Shown piece after piece: positions 9,793 to 20,200 of a DNA stretch of 64,000 bases. The position numbers and the translations under genes were made by a program. Origin of the DNA: Bacteroidota bacterium (GTDB taxonomy: Bacteria > Bacteroidota > Bacteroidia > Bacteroidales > Tannerellaceae); the NCBI GenBank assembly GCA_023429375.1, contig JAEYVY010000007.1, positions 659,218 through 723,217 of the forward strand, written 5' to 3'. Position 1 is the stretch's first letter. The number at the start of each line of letters is the position of its first letter. Below the pieces are notes generated by a model that made no database searches, had not been told where the DNA came from, and saw only the letters and a program-made list of their open reading frames with translations.

Positions 9793-11509
9793 AAACAAAA
9801 GACTGGGTATTTGGCTTCCGGTAATTATCGCAGCAAGTATTGCGTTGGGAATCTTTATCGGTAATTACTACTTCGTAATCAGTCAGGGAAAGAGGCAGAC
9901 ATACTCCCGAGGGAATAAGATAAATGCCATCTTGGATATTATCGATCAGCAATATGTCGATACAGTCAATATGGTGGATCTGGTAGAAGGAACCATTCCT
10001 AAAATATTTAGTGAGCTTGATCCGCATTCGGTCTATATCTCTGCAGCAGATGCTCAGGTTGCGAATGAAGAACTGGAAGGATCATTCAGCGGAATTGGTG
10101 TTTCCTTTAATATGCAGACCGATACTATATTGGTTATCAATGTCATTCCGGGTGGTCCGGCCGAAAAGGCAGGATTGTTGCCTTTCGACCGTATTATCAC
10201 AATCAATGATTCTGTATATGCCGGGAATAATACAAGCCAAGCTCAGATCATGAAGACTCTTCGCGGAGAGAAGAACAGCACGGTCAAACTGGGTATAAAA
10301 CGTGGAAACGAAAAGGATTTGCTTTATTTTGATGTAACGCGTGGCGATGTTCCGGTCAATTCTGTGGATGTAGCCTATATGCTGACCAAGGATATCGGAT
10401 ATATCAAAGTGAGCAAGTTTGGACGTACCACTTACAATGAATTCCTTACCGCAATAGCCCAACTCAAACAAGAGCAGGCAGCCTCATTTGTAATCGACCT
10501 GAGAGGAAATACAGGCGGATATATGGATGCGGCAATCAATATGATTAACGAATTTATGCCTGAGGGTCGCTTGATTGTCTATACCGAAGGTAAGGCTTTT
10601 CCCAGACGCGATGTCTATGCCAATGGTACGGGTACATGCAAGGATGTTCCTATTGTTGTGTTGACCGACGAAATATCAGCTTCAGCAAGTGAAATATTTG
10701 CAGGTGCGATACAAGATAACGATCGGGGACTCATTATTGGTAGAAGAACCTATGGTAAAGGACTTGTTCAGGCTCCTATACCGCTAAGTGATGGTTCAGA
10801 ACTACGCTTGACGATAGCACGCTACTATATACCATCGGGACGATCCATTCAGAAGACTTACGAGTTAGGAAAGACGGATGAATACGATCAAGATATCTAT
10901 AACCGTTTCATGCATGGTGAATTCGACTCGGCCGACAGTATTAAGGTAGACGATAGTTTGCGCTTTGAAACGATGGAAGGACGAGTAGTTTATGGTGGTG
11001 GAGGCATTATCCCCGACATCTTTATACCGCGTGATACGAGTGGTATCACTTCTTACTTCTCGAGTGTTGTAAGTTCGGGTGTTATCTATCAGTATGCGTT
11101 GGAATATTCAGACAGAAACAGAGAGCGTTTCTCTACATTCAAAAACTATAAGGAGCTATACAATTATCTGCAGCAGCAGCCTTTATTGGAAGATTTTACC
11201 GATTATGCGGTGACAAAAGGTATTAAAAAGAGACCTATGCTGATTAATGTATCAGCCCGACTTATTGAAAATCATTTGCAGGCTTATATCATACGGAACT
11301 TCTTTGACGAAGCCGGATTCTATCCTATTTTCCTGAAAGACGATCCTAGTTTGCAAAAGGCTATAAAGGTGTTGACTGAAGGCAAGTCTCTTTCATTCAT
11401 AGAATTCATTAAACAAGCAACAAATGGAGGAAATCTACGAAGCCAAGCGCGCCCTGCGAAAGGCTATGGCCTCGCTAAAGAAAGAGTTTTCACAGAATTC
11501 ATTGCTTGA
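9785..11509 (+). CDS. S41-family C-terminal processing peptidase with PDZ domain
   Basis: Membrane-anchored or periplasmic serine protease of the CtpA/Prc group that trims C-termini. An ATG at 9785 starts a signal-anchor (MNKNKR, then a hydrophobic stretch to about residue 30). A PDZ domain spans roughly residues 85-170 (FSGIGVSFNM, GGPAEKAGLLPFDRI). The peptidase domain carries the Ser of EISASASE and the Lys of TYGKGLVQ, the expected Ser/Lys dyad. An upstream TTG at 9761 was not used because ATG gives a proper signal segment. The 3' end overlaps the next gene by 86 bases, unusually long. Confidence 0.92.
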   Translation: MNKNKRLGIWLPVIIAASIALGIFIGNYYFVISQGKRQTYSRGNKINAILDIIDQQYVDTVNMVDLVEGTIPKIFSELDPHSVYISAADAQVANEELEGSFSGIGVSFNMQTDTILVINVIPGGPAEKAGLLPFDRIITINDSVYAGNNTSQAQIMKTLRGEKNSTVKLGIKRGNEKDLLYFDVTRGDVPVNSVDVAYMLTKDIGYIKVSKFGRTTYNEFLTAIAQLKQEQAASFVIDLRGNTGGYMDAAINMINEFMPEGRLIVYTEGKAFPRRDVYANGTGTCKDVPIVVLTDEISASASEIFAGAIQDNDRGLIIGRRTYGKGLVQAPIPLSDGSELRLTIARYYIPSGRSIQKTYELGKTDEYDQDIYNRFMHGEFDSADSIKVDDSLRFETMEGRVVYGGGGIIPDIFIPRDTSGITSYFSSVVSSGVIYQYALEYSDRNRERFSTFKNYKELYNYLQQQPLLEDFTDYAVTKGIKKRPMLINVSARLIENHLQAYIIRNFFDEAGFYPIFLKDDPSLQKAIKVLTEGKSLSFIEFIKQATNGGNLRSQARPAKGYGLAKERVFTEFIA

Positions 11510-11996
11510 ACAATCTGTTAGTGCTATGGAACGCCTCGAGCAGTTGGAGGTGTTCCATAGTGCTAAGCATATAGCCCTATATCATGCAATGTCTGATGAG
11601 GTGCAAACCGCTTCGTTTGTGCGGAAGTGGGCCTTTCACAAAACGATTTACTTACCTGTAATTTGTGGAGATCGGATTGAACTATATCCATATACAGCAG
11701 AAGAGGCATTAAAACCGGGTGTATTCGGAATACTTGAGCCCGTTCCCCATGCGTTAACCGAAAAGCCTTCCCCTGATTTGATTATTGTACCTGGTGTGGC
11801 ATTTGACAGACATATGAACAGAATGGGCAGGGGTAAAGGGTATTACGACAGGTTGCTGATAGAAGAAGAATTACGTGGGGCAATTAAGGTTGGACTCTGT
11901 TTTGACTTTCAGCTTGTAGATGAAGTTCCTTCCACGGCGGAAGATATTCGGATGGACATGCTTGTTACCAATAAAGAAGTCATTGTGCCGAGGTGA
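11424..11996 (+). CDS. 5-formyltetrahydrofolate cyclo-ligase
   Basis: Converts 5-formyl-THF to 5,10-methenyl-THF using ATP, returning folate to the one-carbon pool. The 190 aa protein has the family's N-terminal basic helix (EAKRALRKAM) and the C-terminal signature GRGKGYYDRLL, with VPGVAFD just before it. The start at 11424 lies inside the 3' end of the protease gene in another frame; a later start would remove the conserved N-terminal helix, so the long overlap is probably real. It ends one base from the convergent DUF721 gene. Confidence 0.9.
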   Translation: MEEIYEAKRALRKAMASLKKEFSQNSLLEQSVSAMERLEQLEVFHSAKHIALYHAMSDEVQTASFVRKWAFHKTIYLPVICGDRIELYPYTAEEALKPGVFGILEPVPHALTEKPSPDLIIVPGVAFDRHMNRMGRGKGYYDRLLIEEELRGAIKVGLCFDFQLVDEVPSTAEDIRMDMLVTNKEVIVPR

Positions 11997-11997
11997 T

Positions 11998-12291
11998 TTA
12001 TCGGATCACGATATCGTCGATGACCGATGCGCGTGCATAGTCATTTAGGCTTTTAACCAATCTTTCCCTGCAGAGTGTCAGCTCATTACGTAATACAGAA
12101 GAAGAAAGTGAGACATGCAAAATCCTGTCTTTTACGTAGATGTTCCGAGTGTATTGCAAGACCATAGATCCGAGAACTTCACCCCAGGCTCTTTGGATCC
12201 TTATCTCCAGAATCTTTTCATACAGTTCGGTATTCTCTTCGAAGATGTCACGGAGAACTTCGCCAATCGCTTGTGTATTTTTCCGCTTCAT
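11998..12291 (-). CDS. DUF721 (DciA-like) protein
   Basis: Small 97 aa protein with the DUF721 pattern IQRAWGEVLGSMVLQYTRNI, then a region of alternating charge ending in IDDIVIR. Relatives next to recF are often called DciA-like. DciA helps load the replicative helicase in bacteria without DnaC, but that role is not proven for this short Bacteroidetes form. It lies three bases downstream of recF on the same strand, so one transcript is likely, which agrees with a replication or repair role. Confidence 0.8.
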   Translation of the reverse strand: MKRKNTQAIGEVLRDIFEENTELYEKILEIRIQRAWGEVLGSMVLQYTRNIYVKDRILHVSLSSSVLRNELTLCRERLVKSLNDYARASVIDDIVIR

Positions 12292-12294
12292 TCC

Positions 12295-13392
12295 TTACGC
12301 AGTTAAGGTTTCAACATTTCCATATTCAACCTTGAATAAGGAATAATTATTGCCGGTGAGCGAAAGGATCTCGTCCAGGTATTTTCGGTTCGTGTCTGTT
12401 ATAAATATCTGACCGAACTGGTCGTTGTTGACCAATTGGATAATCTGTTCCACACGATTTGCATCGAGTTTATCAAACAAGTCGTCCAATAGAAGAATCG
12501 GAGTGGTATGGCCTTTCTCTTTTAAAAAGGCAAACTGTGCCAGCTTAAGCGCTATCAAGTAGGTCTTGTTTTGACCTTGCGAGCCCACCCTTCTGATTAG
12601 CGATTCGCCAAGCAACATTTCCAACTCATCTTTATGGATGCCAGTTGAAGTGTACGACAGGATTTTATCGCGCTCTCTGTTTGCTTTTAATAAATCTTCC
12701 AGTTCCCCCTTGTCCAAAGGAGACGTATAATTCAGCCCTACCTCTTCTGTGAAGCCACAAATTCTATGATAATAATCGTTGAAGATAGGAGTGAAGTCGT
12801 TTACCAACTGCTTGCGTGTATCATAAACCAAGCGCCCGTACATACTCATCTGCATCTCTAAAACCTCGAAAAGCGAATAGTCTCGCGATTGCTCTTTCAG
12901 TAAAACATTTCTCTGATATAAGGCCTTATTATATTGTATAAGAGCATGCAGGTATTGCTTGTCTTGTTGAGAAATAATCAGGTCAAGAAAACGGCGTCTC
13001 TCATCACTGCCCCCGCGAATCAATTCCACATCGGCAGGAGAAATCATAACCAGCGGCAGAAGCCCAATATGATCGGATAGTTTTTCGTATTCCTTCTTAT
13101 TGCGCTTAAACTGTTTTCTTTGTCCATTGCGTATGGCACAAAAAATATCCTCATCCCGCCCGGCATAATCATAAGAACCCTGAATCACACACATTTCCTG
13201 CCCATTTTTGATTATCTGACTATCCGGCGTATTGATATGACTTTTGGTGAAAGACAGATAATAAATGGCATCCAGCAGATTTGTCTTACCCATACCGTTG
13301 TTTCCAAAGAAGCAATTTATTTTTGATGAGAACCCGACTTCTGCTTGTTCAATATTCTTGTAATTGAGAATAGAGAGCTTTTTGAGTATCAT
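12295..13392 (-). CDS. recF: RecF recombination/repair ATPase
   Basis: SMC-like ATPase that helps load RecA at single-strand gaps. The 365 aa protein has Walker A near the N-terminus (FGNNGMGKTN), the ABC-type signature area around GSQGQNKTYLIALKLAQ, and Walker B with the D-loop (TPILLLDDLFDKLDANR). Length and motif order fit RecF. It is the first gene of a two-gene minus-strand unit with DUF721. Upstream it faces the divergent TPR gene across a 540-base gap that holds the dispersed 22-base-unit element. Confidence 0.94.
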   Translation of the reverse strand: MILKKLSILNYKNIEQAEVGFSSKINCFFGNNGMGKTNLLDAIYYLSFTKSHINTPDSQIIKNGQEMCVIQGSYDYAGRDEDIFCAIRNGQRKQFKRNKKEYEKLSDHIGLLPLVMISPADVELIRGGSDERRRFLDLIISQQDKQYLHALIQYNKALYQRNVLLKEQSRDYSLFEVLEMQMSMYGRLVYDTRKQLVNDFTPIFNDYYHRICGFTEEVGLNYTSPLDKGELEDLLKANRERDKILSYTSTGIHKDELEMLLGESLIRRVGSQGQNKTYLIALKLAQFAFLKEKGHTTPILLLDDLFDKLDANRVEQIIQLVNNDQFGQIFITDTNRKYLDEILSLTGNNYSLFKVEYGNVETLTA

Positions 13393-13543
13393 TCCAGACC
13401 TTATTATTATTCAATGAGACAACCTTCTTGATAAGACAAATGTACTATAAAAAAGTCAATCCCTATTTCATATAGAAAACACCTTTCGAGGAAAAACTGT
13501 TAAATCAACGCTTTTTCAGCATACTAAAATTCAGCGACATCCC

Positions 13544-13743
13544 TATGTTGTAAAACGCTGATACACAGAGGTATAAAAACGTATCGATGGTTTTAAAAAA
13601 ACACCCCGAACGTTTTTAAAAAACATCCCGATCTTTTTTAAAAACGTTCGGGATGTTTTTTGAGAACGATATTGACTATGAAAATCAAGGAATAAATTCT
13701 GGAAATTAACATCGGGATGATTGCTGATTTTTTATTAATAAAA
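13544..13743 (+). repeat. Dispersed non-coding element, copy A (22-base units)
   Basis: Lies in the gap between recF and the TPR gene (13393-13932), which has no ORF. A head (13544-13562, TATGTTGTAAAACGCTGAT) and AGAGGTATAAAAAC (13567-13580) are followed by three exactly contiguous 22-base units: 13596-13617, 13618-13639 and an inverted one at 13640-13661. Unit 3 can pair with unit 1 through 13 bases (CCCGAACGTTTTT) or with unit 2 through 14 bases (AAAAAACATCCCGA). The tail has ATGAAAATCAA (13678), AAATTAACATCGGGATGA (13703-13720) and TTATTAATAAAA. A second copy at 54447-54659 shares head, unit length, tail and most spacings. Its function is unknown. Confidence 0.8.
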
Positions 13744-13859
13744 AGCAAAAAAAGTTCATCCCTATGCTTTGGATTGAAAATGAATGGTTTTGAAATAGTA
13801 CTAATCCAAGTATGTATAAAAATTATATGTAATAATATAGCGATATTGGTAAAAAAAAC

Positions 13860-13867
13860 TAATTTTG
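13860..13867 (+). promoter_or_regulatory. -7 box (TAATTTTG) before the TPR gene
   Basis: Exact TAnnTTTG match 65 bases before the TPR start codon. The -33 element is not clear. Confidence 0.4.
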
Positions 13868-13932
13868 CGCTTTAAATCACCTGAGGTGATGTGTTATTAA
13901 GTGAAATTAAACAAATAACTTATAGTATAATT

Positions 13933-14619
13933 ATGGCTACTAAAGGTAAAAATACCGATGCGGAATTAGAAGTTGGCGAAATTGTTTCGAAAACAGAACA
14001 CTTTATTGAAAAAAACCAAAAGAAGATTATTCTCGGAATTATTGGGGTCGCAGTTGTTGTGGGATTATATTTAGGTGTCCACTACGGATATTCAGTACCA
14101 CGTGAAAACAAAGCTGCTGTTGCCTTGTTTAAAGGTGAACAATTTTTTGCGAAAGACTCATTCGCTTTGGCTTTGAATGGAAATGGTGCAGATTATTTAG
14201 GCTTTGAAGCTATTGCGGACGAATTCGGAGGAACCTCTTCTGGTAATTTGGCAAAAGCGTACGCCGGTATCTGTTACTTTAAATTAGGCGATAATGAAAA
14301 AGCTATTGATATGTTGAAATCATTTAGCGCGAAAGACAATATGATTTCTCCTGCTATCATTGGTCTGATTGGCGATTGCTATGTAAATGCCGGCAATGTA
14401 AAAGAAGGAATCAATTATTTCGAACAAGCAGCTTCTAAAGCTGACAACAAATTGATCAGTCCGATTTATCTTAAAAAGGCCGGTATTGCCTACGAAAGCC
14501 TGAAACAATATAAAGACGCTGTAAAGGCCTATACAAAGATTAAAGAAAACTATGCTTTATCAACAGAAGCGGCAGATATTGACAAATATATCATTCGCGC
14601 TTCGGAATTGAGTAAATAA
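13933..14619 (+). CDS. TPR-containing membrane-anchored protein
   Basis: A 228 aa protein starting at ATG 13933; the upstream ATG at 13891 would add a poorly coding stretch. A cytoplasmic N-terminus of about 35 residues is followed by one transmembrane helix ([20 protein letters not shown]). The rest is helical with two or three TPR-like repeats ([40 protein letters not shown]). It resembles YfgM/BamD-like tetratricopeptide proteins, which act as envelope chaperone partners; no specific role can be read here. ribH starts one base after the stop. Confidence 0.82.
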   Translation: MATKGKNTDAELEVGEIVSKTEHFIEKNQKKIILGIIGVAVVVGLYLGVHYGYSVPRENKAAVALFKGEQFFAKDSFALALNGNGADYLGFEAIADEFGGTSSGNLAKAYAGICYFKLGDNEKAIDMLKSFSAKDNMISPAIIGLIGDCYVNAGNVKEGINYFEQAASKADNKLISPIYLKKAGIAYESLKQYKDAVKAYTKIKENYALSTEAADIDKYIIRASELSK

Positions 14620-14620
14620 A

Positions 14621-15103
14621 ATGGCTACAGCTTATCAAAATTTATCTGAATACGACTTCAACAGTGTTCCCGATGGCTCAGAAATGAGCGTTGGAATTGT
14701 TGTAGCGGAATGGAACAAGCAAATAACGGAAAAGCTTCTGGAAGGAGCCTGCAATACGTTAGAAAAACATGGCGTAAAGGCGGATAATATCGTTGTGAAA
14801 CGTGTACCCGGAAGTTTTGAGTTGACATACGGTGCAAAAAAGATGGCGGAATCTCATGATGTAAACGCTGTCATTGTATTAGGTTGTGTTGTTAGAGGGG
14901 ATACCCCACATTTTGATTATGTATGTTCGGGCGTTACGCAAGGCATTACAGAATTAAACTTGATGTATGATATCCCTTTCATCTTCGGATTGTTAACTAC
15001 TGACACCATGCAGCAGGCAGAAGACCGTGCAGGTGGAATCCATGGAAACAAGGGGGATGAAGCCGCAATTACTGCAATAAAAATGATAGATTTTTCTTGC
15101 TAA
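14621..15103 (+). CDS. ribH: 6,7-dimethyl-8-ribityllumazine synthase
   Basis: Joins 5-amino-6-ribitylaminouracil with dihydroxybutanone phosphate to make the direct riboflavin precursor, in a multimeric capsid-like enzyme. The 160 aa protein has the typical segments [44 protein letters not shown] and the late NKGDEAA. The PHFDYV histidine is the catalytic base in the family. No other rib genes are adjacent, so it is separated from the rest of the pathway as often in Bacteroidales. It follows the TPR gene immediately. Confidence 0.95.
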   Translation: MATAYQNLSEYDFNSVPDGSEMSVGIVVAEWNKQITEKLLEGACNTLEKHGVKADNIVVKRVPGSFELTYGAKKMAESHDVNAVIVLGCVVRGDTPHFDYVCSGVTQGITELNLMYDIPFIFGLLTTDTMQQAEDRAGGIHGNKGDEAAITAIKMIDFSC

Positions 15104-15126
15104 TTAAAAAATAATACTTACCTTTG
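15096..15126 (+). promoter_or_regulatory. Promoter of the tRNA-Tyr/tRNA-Gly unit
   Basis: CTTG (15096-15099), 19 bases, TACCTTTG (15119-15126). The -7 box is perfect and the -33 box matches three of four bases. The tRNA begins 22 bases later. Confidence 0.7.
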
Positions 15127-15147
15127 CATCGCAAAAGAAAATAATGG

Positions 15148-15233
15148 GGGCAGTTACCAGAGTGGCCAAATGGGGCTGACTGTAACTCAGCTGGCTTACG
15201 CCTTCGGTGGTTCGAATCCATCACTGCCCACCA
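15148..15233 (+). tRNA. tRNA-Tyr (anticodon GTA)
   Basis: The acceptor stem GGGCAGT pairs with ACTGCCC, followed by A and an encoded CCA. The anticodon stem GCTGA/TCAGC encloses the loop CTGTAAC with anticodon GTA at 15182-15184. It has a long variable arm and the T-arm GGTGG-TTCGAAT-CCATC. The long variable arm (class II) fits tRNA-Tyr. Confidence 0.95.
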
Positions 15234-15240
15234 ACAAATT

Positions 15241-15313
15241 GCGGAAGTAGCTCAGTTGATAGAGCATTAGCCTTCCAAGCTGAGGGTCGCGGGTTTGAGC
15301 CCCGTCTTCCGCT
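15241..15313 (+). tRNA. tRNA-Gly (anticodon TCC)
   Basis: The acceptor GCGGAAG pairs with CTTCCGC, followed by discriminator T; CCA is not encoded. The anticodon loop CTTCCAA gives TCC at 15274-15276. The T-arm is GCGGG-TTTGAGC-CCCGT. It starts seven bases after tRNA-Tyr and shares its promoter and terminator. Confidence 0.95.
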
Positions 15314-15318
15314 CTATC

Positions 15319-15356
15319 GAGAGGATAACTTGTAAAAGTTATCCTCTCACTTTTTT
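15319..15356 (+). terminator. Terminator after the tRNA pair
   Basis: Perfect 12-base stem GAGAGGATAACT / AGTTATCCTCTC around TGTAAA, then AC and six T. Confidence 0.9.
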
Positions 15357-15541
15357 ATACCTGCCCAATAGGGGGATGGGGTAGTTCGTCTAGATCCCAG
15401 ACTTTTTGTTTAATTGATTTTTTCTATTACTTTTAAGGTGATATAATTTACATCAATTATTCTTTAGAATGTGTTGTAGTAATAGAATGTAAATTTCCAA
15501 AATGTTAAATTTTAAAATACTATATCTGGAATAACACACAG

Positions 15542-16117
15542 ATGCATATAAACAATATGCAAGATTTGAAATATTTTAATAAGCTTATTCGAAGGTATGA
15601 AAAACAGTTCGTTAAGTTTGCTTTCTCCTATACTGCAGATATAGAAGCCTCTGAAGATTTTGTATTAGAATCATTCATGGAATATTGGATAAACCGGGAT
15701 GAATTAAACATAGAAGATAATACAAAAGTCTTAGGTTATATTTTGACTGTAATTAAGAACAAATGTTTGAATTATCTTAGGCATCGTAATTACCAGCACA
15801 TAGCTTCTGATAATATACGTGAAGTATACCAATGGGAATTGGATTTGCAAATAAATTCATTATCATCTTGTGAGCCTCAAGAATTATTTGCATCAGAAAT
15901 ATCAACAATTGTAGAAGAAACCTTAAGCAAACTTCCTCCGAAAACGAGAAAAATATTTAATATGAGTAGATATGAAAATAAAAGCAGGAAAGAAATTGCC
16001 GAGAGTATGAATATGAGTATTAAGGGGGTTGAATATCATTTGTCAAAAGCATTAGAAGCACTAAGACTTAATTTAAAAGATTATTTGTTTTTTATATTTT
16101 TAACACAAAACTTCTAG
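15542..16117 (+). CDS. ECF sigma factor of the SusCD locus
   Basis: RNA polymerase sigma-70 factor of the extracytoplasmic-function type, 191 aa. Region 2 lies at about residues 20-85 (FVKFAFSYTADIEASEDFVLESFMEYW, then TVIKNKCLNYLRHRNY). Region 4 lies at about 130-180 (LPPKTRKIFNMSRYENKSRKEIAESM with an HTH into GVEYHLSKALEALR). It is followed by a FecR anti-sigma and an STN-containing SusC, the classic trans-envelope switch, so it should drive this nutrient locus when the ligand is bound outside. It begins about 230 bases after the tRNA terminator. Confidence 0.93.
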   Translation: MHINNMQDLKYFNKLIRRYEKQFVKFAFSYTADIEASEDFVLESFMEYWINRDELNIEDNTKVLGYILTVIKNKCLNYLRHRNYQHIASDNIREVYQWELDLQINSLSSCEPQELFASEISTIVEETLSKLPPKTRKIFNMSRYENKSRKEIAESMNMSIKGVEYHLSKALEALRLNLKDYLFFIFLTQNF

Positions 16118-16161
16118 GCATAGACTCTTATCATGTTCTTTATATATAGTTAGAAAACTAT

Positions 16162-17118
16162 ATGTTAAATATGAAAGAGCCTGATTTACATAAATATTTC
16201 TCAGGAGGTTTTTCTCTAGAAGAGAAGAAATATTTGAAAGAATACTTTGAGAAAAATCCTAATTACTTTGAACAGTTTCAACGTGAGAGAAAACTGTATA
16301 ATTTATCCCTTTTCCATCCAGAAACAGTTACCCATGCTAAAACTAATTTCCAAATAAATATTGATCAGAAGAGATTGCTATGGGCCATTTCTAAAACTGC
16401 TATTATTTTCCTATTAGCCTATATTAGCTTTTACTTTTTAAATAACAATACGAATAATTCTTCGAACCAAGTAGCCTATCAAACCATTTCGGTTCCATTT
16501 GGGCAGCGTGTAAATATTGACTTGCCAGATGGGAGTAAGGTTTGTTTAAATGCAGGTTCAATAATAAAATACCCGATTTCTTTTAATCATAAGTCTCGCC
16601 AAGTTTACTTAACCGGTGAAGCGTATTTTGATGTACATAGAGACGAATCACTACCGTTTTGCGTGATTGCAGGAAATCATAAAATTGAAGTTTTAGGTAC
16701 AAAATTCAATGTAGTTACTGATTCTATATGCAATAAATTTGAAACCACCTTGTTTGAGGGATCCGTTTCAATAATCGATTTTTCCAGGCCCAATCAAACA
16801 GTATTATTAAAACCAAATTCACAAGCTGTCCATAAGGATGGAGAATTAAAGGTACAGGCGATAGCTAATCTGGATAGATACTATTGGAGAGATGGTATTT
16901 TGGCCTTCAATAAAGACAGCTTTAAAGAAATTATGTCCGTTTTTGAAAAATCGTATGGGTTTAAGATAAAGGTTGAGAATAAGGATGTGAATAAATACTT
17001 GTATACAGGCAAGTTCATTCAAGCTGATGGAATTGACTATGCTTTACGGCTCTTGCAAGAGAGTATTCATTTCTCATATCACAGGGAAAAGAATACAAAT
17101 ACGATTATTATTGAATAA
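16162..17118 (+). CDS. FecR-family anti-sigma factor (DUF4974 C-terminus)
   Basis: Inner-membrane regulator of 318 aa that holds the ECF sigma factor and receives the signal from the outer-membrane receptor. The N-terminal cytoplasmic part is about 73 residues long; a single TM helix lies at about 74-93 (AISKTAIIFLLAYISFYFL). The periplasmic FecR domain is recognisable (VPFGQRVNIDLPDGSKVCLNAGS, LTGEAYFDVHRD, VLGTKFNV). The C-terminal DUF4974 has the typical FKEIMSVFEKSYGFKIKV. The start may be 16162 or the ATG at 16171. It sits between its sigma and its receptor, as expected. Confidence 0.92.
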   Translation: MLNMKEPDLHKYFSGGFSLEEKKYLKEYFEKNPNYFEQFQRERKLYNLSLFHPETVTHAKTNFQINIDQKRLLWAISKTAIIFLLAYISFYFLNNNTNNSSNQVAYQTISVPFGQRVNIDLPDGSKVCLNAGSIIKYPISFNHKSRQVYLTGEAYFDVHRDESLPFCVIAGNHKIEVLGTKFNVVTDSICNKFETTLFEGSVSIIDFSRPNQTVLLKPNSQAVHKDGELKVQAIANLDRYYWRDGILAFNKDSFKEIMSVFEKSYGFKIKVENKDVNKYLYTGKFIQADGIDYALRLLQESIHFSYHREKNTNTIIIE

Positions 17119-17245
17119 TGTTTAACCCCAAAAGTAAGCCTATGGTAAAACCGTTTTGATTTTTAAGTTAACCCTAAAGTTTTGAGAATGACTGACATTT
17201 TCTAGAAAGAGAAGTACTAACAATTGAATTTAAGATTTCAAAAGT

Positions 17246-20200
17246 ATGAAAAGTAAACTATTATGGAGATATGGCGTAAATAAATCCAAAAGCCACAGAA
17301 ATGTATTAAGACCTGTTTTTTTTCAACTAGTTTTCCTATCCTTTTGTATCGCCTACTCATCTGCTAATGAGTTGAAAAAAAACAATCTTGAGATAACGAT
17401 TAATGAAAGAAACATTAATCTTGAAGAGGCTATTCATGAAATTGAAATGCAAACAAATTATATGTTTGTTTACAATACACAAATAGATTTGTCAAGAGTC
17501 GTTTCTATTGATGTTAAAGAAGAAACTATAACTGAAGTGCTAGACGACCTGTTTGAGGGTACGAATGTGAAGTATAAGATAGATGGAACACATATCATCC
17601 TATCTGTTTCAAAGAATGAGAAAACCCCATTATTAAATCAAGTATCACAGAAAAAGAATATAACGGGGGTAGTTATTGATGAAAACGATGAACCAGTTAT
17701 TGGAGCAAATGTTGTAATAAAAGGGACAACTATAGGAACAATAACTGATTTTGATGGAAGATTTTCTTTAGAGGTTTCAACTGGTGATGTAATTGAGATT
17801 AGATATGTAGGTTATGTACAACAGTCTGTTGTCATTGATGCTCAAACCAGTCTTTCAATAAAATTAATAGAAGACCGTCAGGCATTAGACGAAGTAGTCG
17901 TTATCGGATATGGTGTTCAGAAGAAAGAAAATCTTGTAGGAGCAGTTGCTGCTATTCAGGGGGAAGAAATTGCTTCAACCAATGCCTTTGATGTGACCAA
18001 TGCAATTTCCGGACGATTGCCGGGAGCAACGGTTATTCAAGGATCAGGTGAGCCTGGTAAGGATGAAGCTCAGATTCTTATTCGTGGTAGATCTACTTTA
18101 GGGGATCGTAAAGGAGATTCAAAACCATTGAATCCATTAGTAGTAATTGATGGTATTCCTGATCGTAGCCTCTATGAAATAGACCCGAATGATATAGAAA
18201 GTATATCTGTATTGAAAGATGCGTCTGCAGCAATTTATGGGTCTAGAGCAGCAAACGGAGTTATTCTTGTGACAACAAAAAGTGGAGGAAGCAAGAAAGC
18301 AACTTTAGATTATCAATTTTCACTTAGTCTAAAGACCCCTACCATCTTACCCAAACTAGCCAATGCAGGTGAATATTCACAATATATTTCAGATTATCAG
18401 AATTATGAGGGGTTAAGCAGACTATATTCAGATAGAGATATTGAATTGTTTAGAAGTGGTATCGATCCATGGGAACACCCGAATTCAGATTGGATGGGTG
18501 ATTTGGTAAAAGATTGGACGACAGATACCCGTCATAGCTTATCTCTAAACGGAGGACATGAAAAAATGAGATATTATGTTTCTTTTGGTTATAGAAACAA
18601 TGAAGCATTTTATAAACAAGAGTCAACCAAATATAAACAATATAATCTAAGAGCGAAAATTGATGTGCCTATTACAGATTGGTTAGAAACATCTGTTCAA
18701 TATGGAGGTTTTTACACCAATCGTAAGTATCCGACAACAGATACCTATCGAATTATTGGTTGGGCTACATTAGTTGTTCCTACTGTACCTTCATTCTGGC
18801 CGACAGGTGAACCTGGTCCCGACTTTGAAGGAGGTGTAAACCCGGTTGTGAATACCAGTTTTGATGCAGGATATGATGAACAAGAAAATTATAAGAATGA
18901 ATTAACATTCCGTGCATCTATTAAACCACCTATGATTGAAGGTCTATCAATTGATGCTTTCTTTAATTACGACGTAAGCAACTATAATAAAAAAATATTT
19001 AAGAAACCTTGGACTCTATACTATGCAGATTATGAATCAGCAGTAAGAAATTCTGACGGATTTATTACCAGTATGGAACTTCAACCTAGAAAACGTGGAC
19101 TTGATTCTCCTGAATTAACACAAGAAAATTCAAGATCAAGAAAACAAATGTTTAATGTTAGCTTCAACTATGGTAGAACATTTGGAGATCATACCTTCTC
19201 AATTTTTGGAGCGTTCGAACAATTGGAAGAAGATTATTTCATTTTTGATGCTTATCGTAAATATTTTATTTCAGATTTAGTTCAAGCATTAAATGCCGGT
19301 GGAGAAAAAGATAAAACGAACTCTGGAAGTGTAAGCCTTTACGCCCGTCAATCTTGGATTAGCCGATTGAATTATAGCTATAAAGACAAATACCTCATGG
19401 AATTTATTTTCCGCAGAGATGGATCTGTGAAATTTGCTCCTTCAAGCAGATGGGGTAATTTCCCTGCTCTTCTATTGGCTTGGCGTGCATCTGAAGAATC
19501 ATTCTGGAAAGAAAATCTTTCTTTCATTGACTACTTCAAACTGAGAGCTACATATGGTAAGATGGGTATGGACCCTGGAGATCCTTTCCAATATATCAAT
19601 AAATATGCACTTTCTTCAGGTGTGACTCTTGGAAGTTCTAAAGATGTAGTAACGAAAATATATCAGTCTGTTATTGCAAACCCAAACATTACTTGGGAGA
19701 AACAAACAACGTTTAACTTTGGATTTGATTCTCAATTCTTGAATCAGATGTTCCATTTGAATACAGAGTTCTTCTTTAATAGACGTTCTGATATCCTTGT
19801 TAAGAAGAATGCTTCTGTTCCTAGTTTTACCGGTTTAGCTCTTCCTGATGAGAACATTGGTATAGTTGATAATAGAGGTTTTGAAATTGACGCCGGTTTT
19901 CATAAAACATTTGGCGAAGTTCGCTTGGATTTAACTGGGAATGTAGGTTTGGCTAAGAATAAAGTGAAATTTATGGATGAACCTGAAAGATCTGTGGAAT
20001 GGCAAAGAGAAACTGGACATCCTTATGGAACAAAATTGGTTTATAATGCAATTGGAATCTTTAAGACTCAAGCTGAAGTTGATGCATACCCTCATTGGGC
20101 AGGAGCAAAACCTGGTGATGTTATTTTCGAAGATTACAATGGAGATGGTGTGATTAATGCAGATGACCGTATTTTGTTAGATAAAACGGATGCCCCTGAA

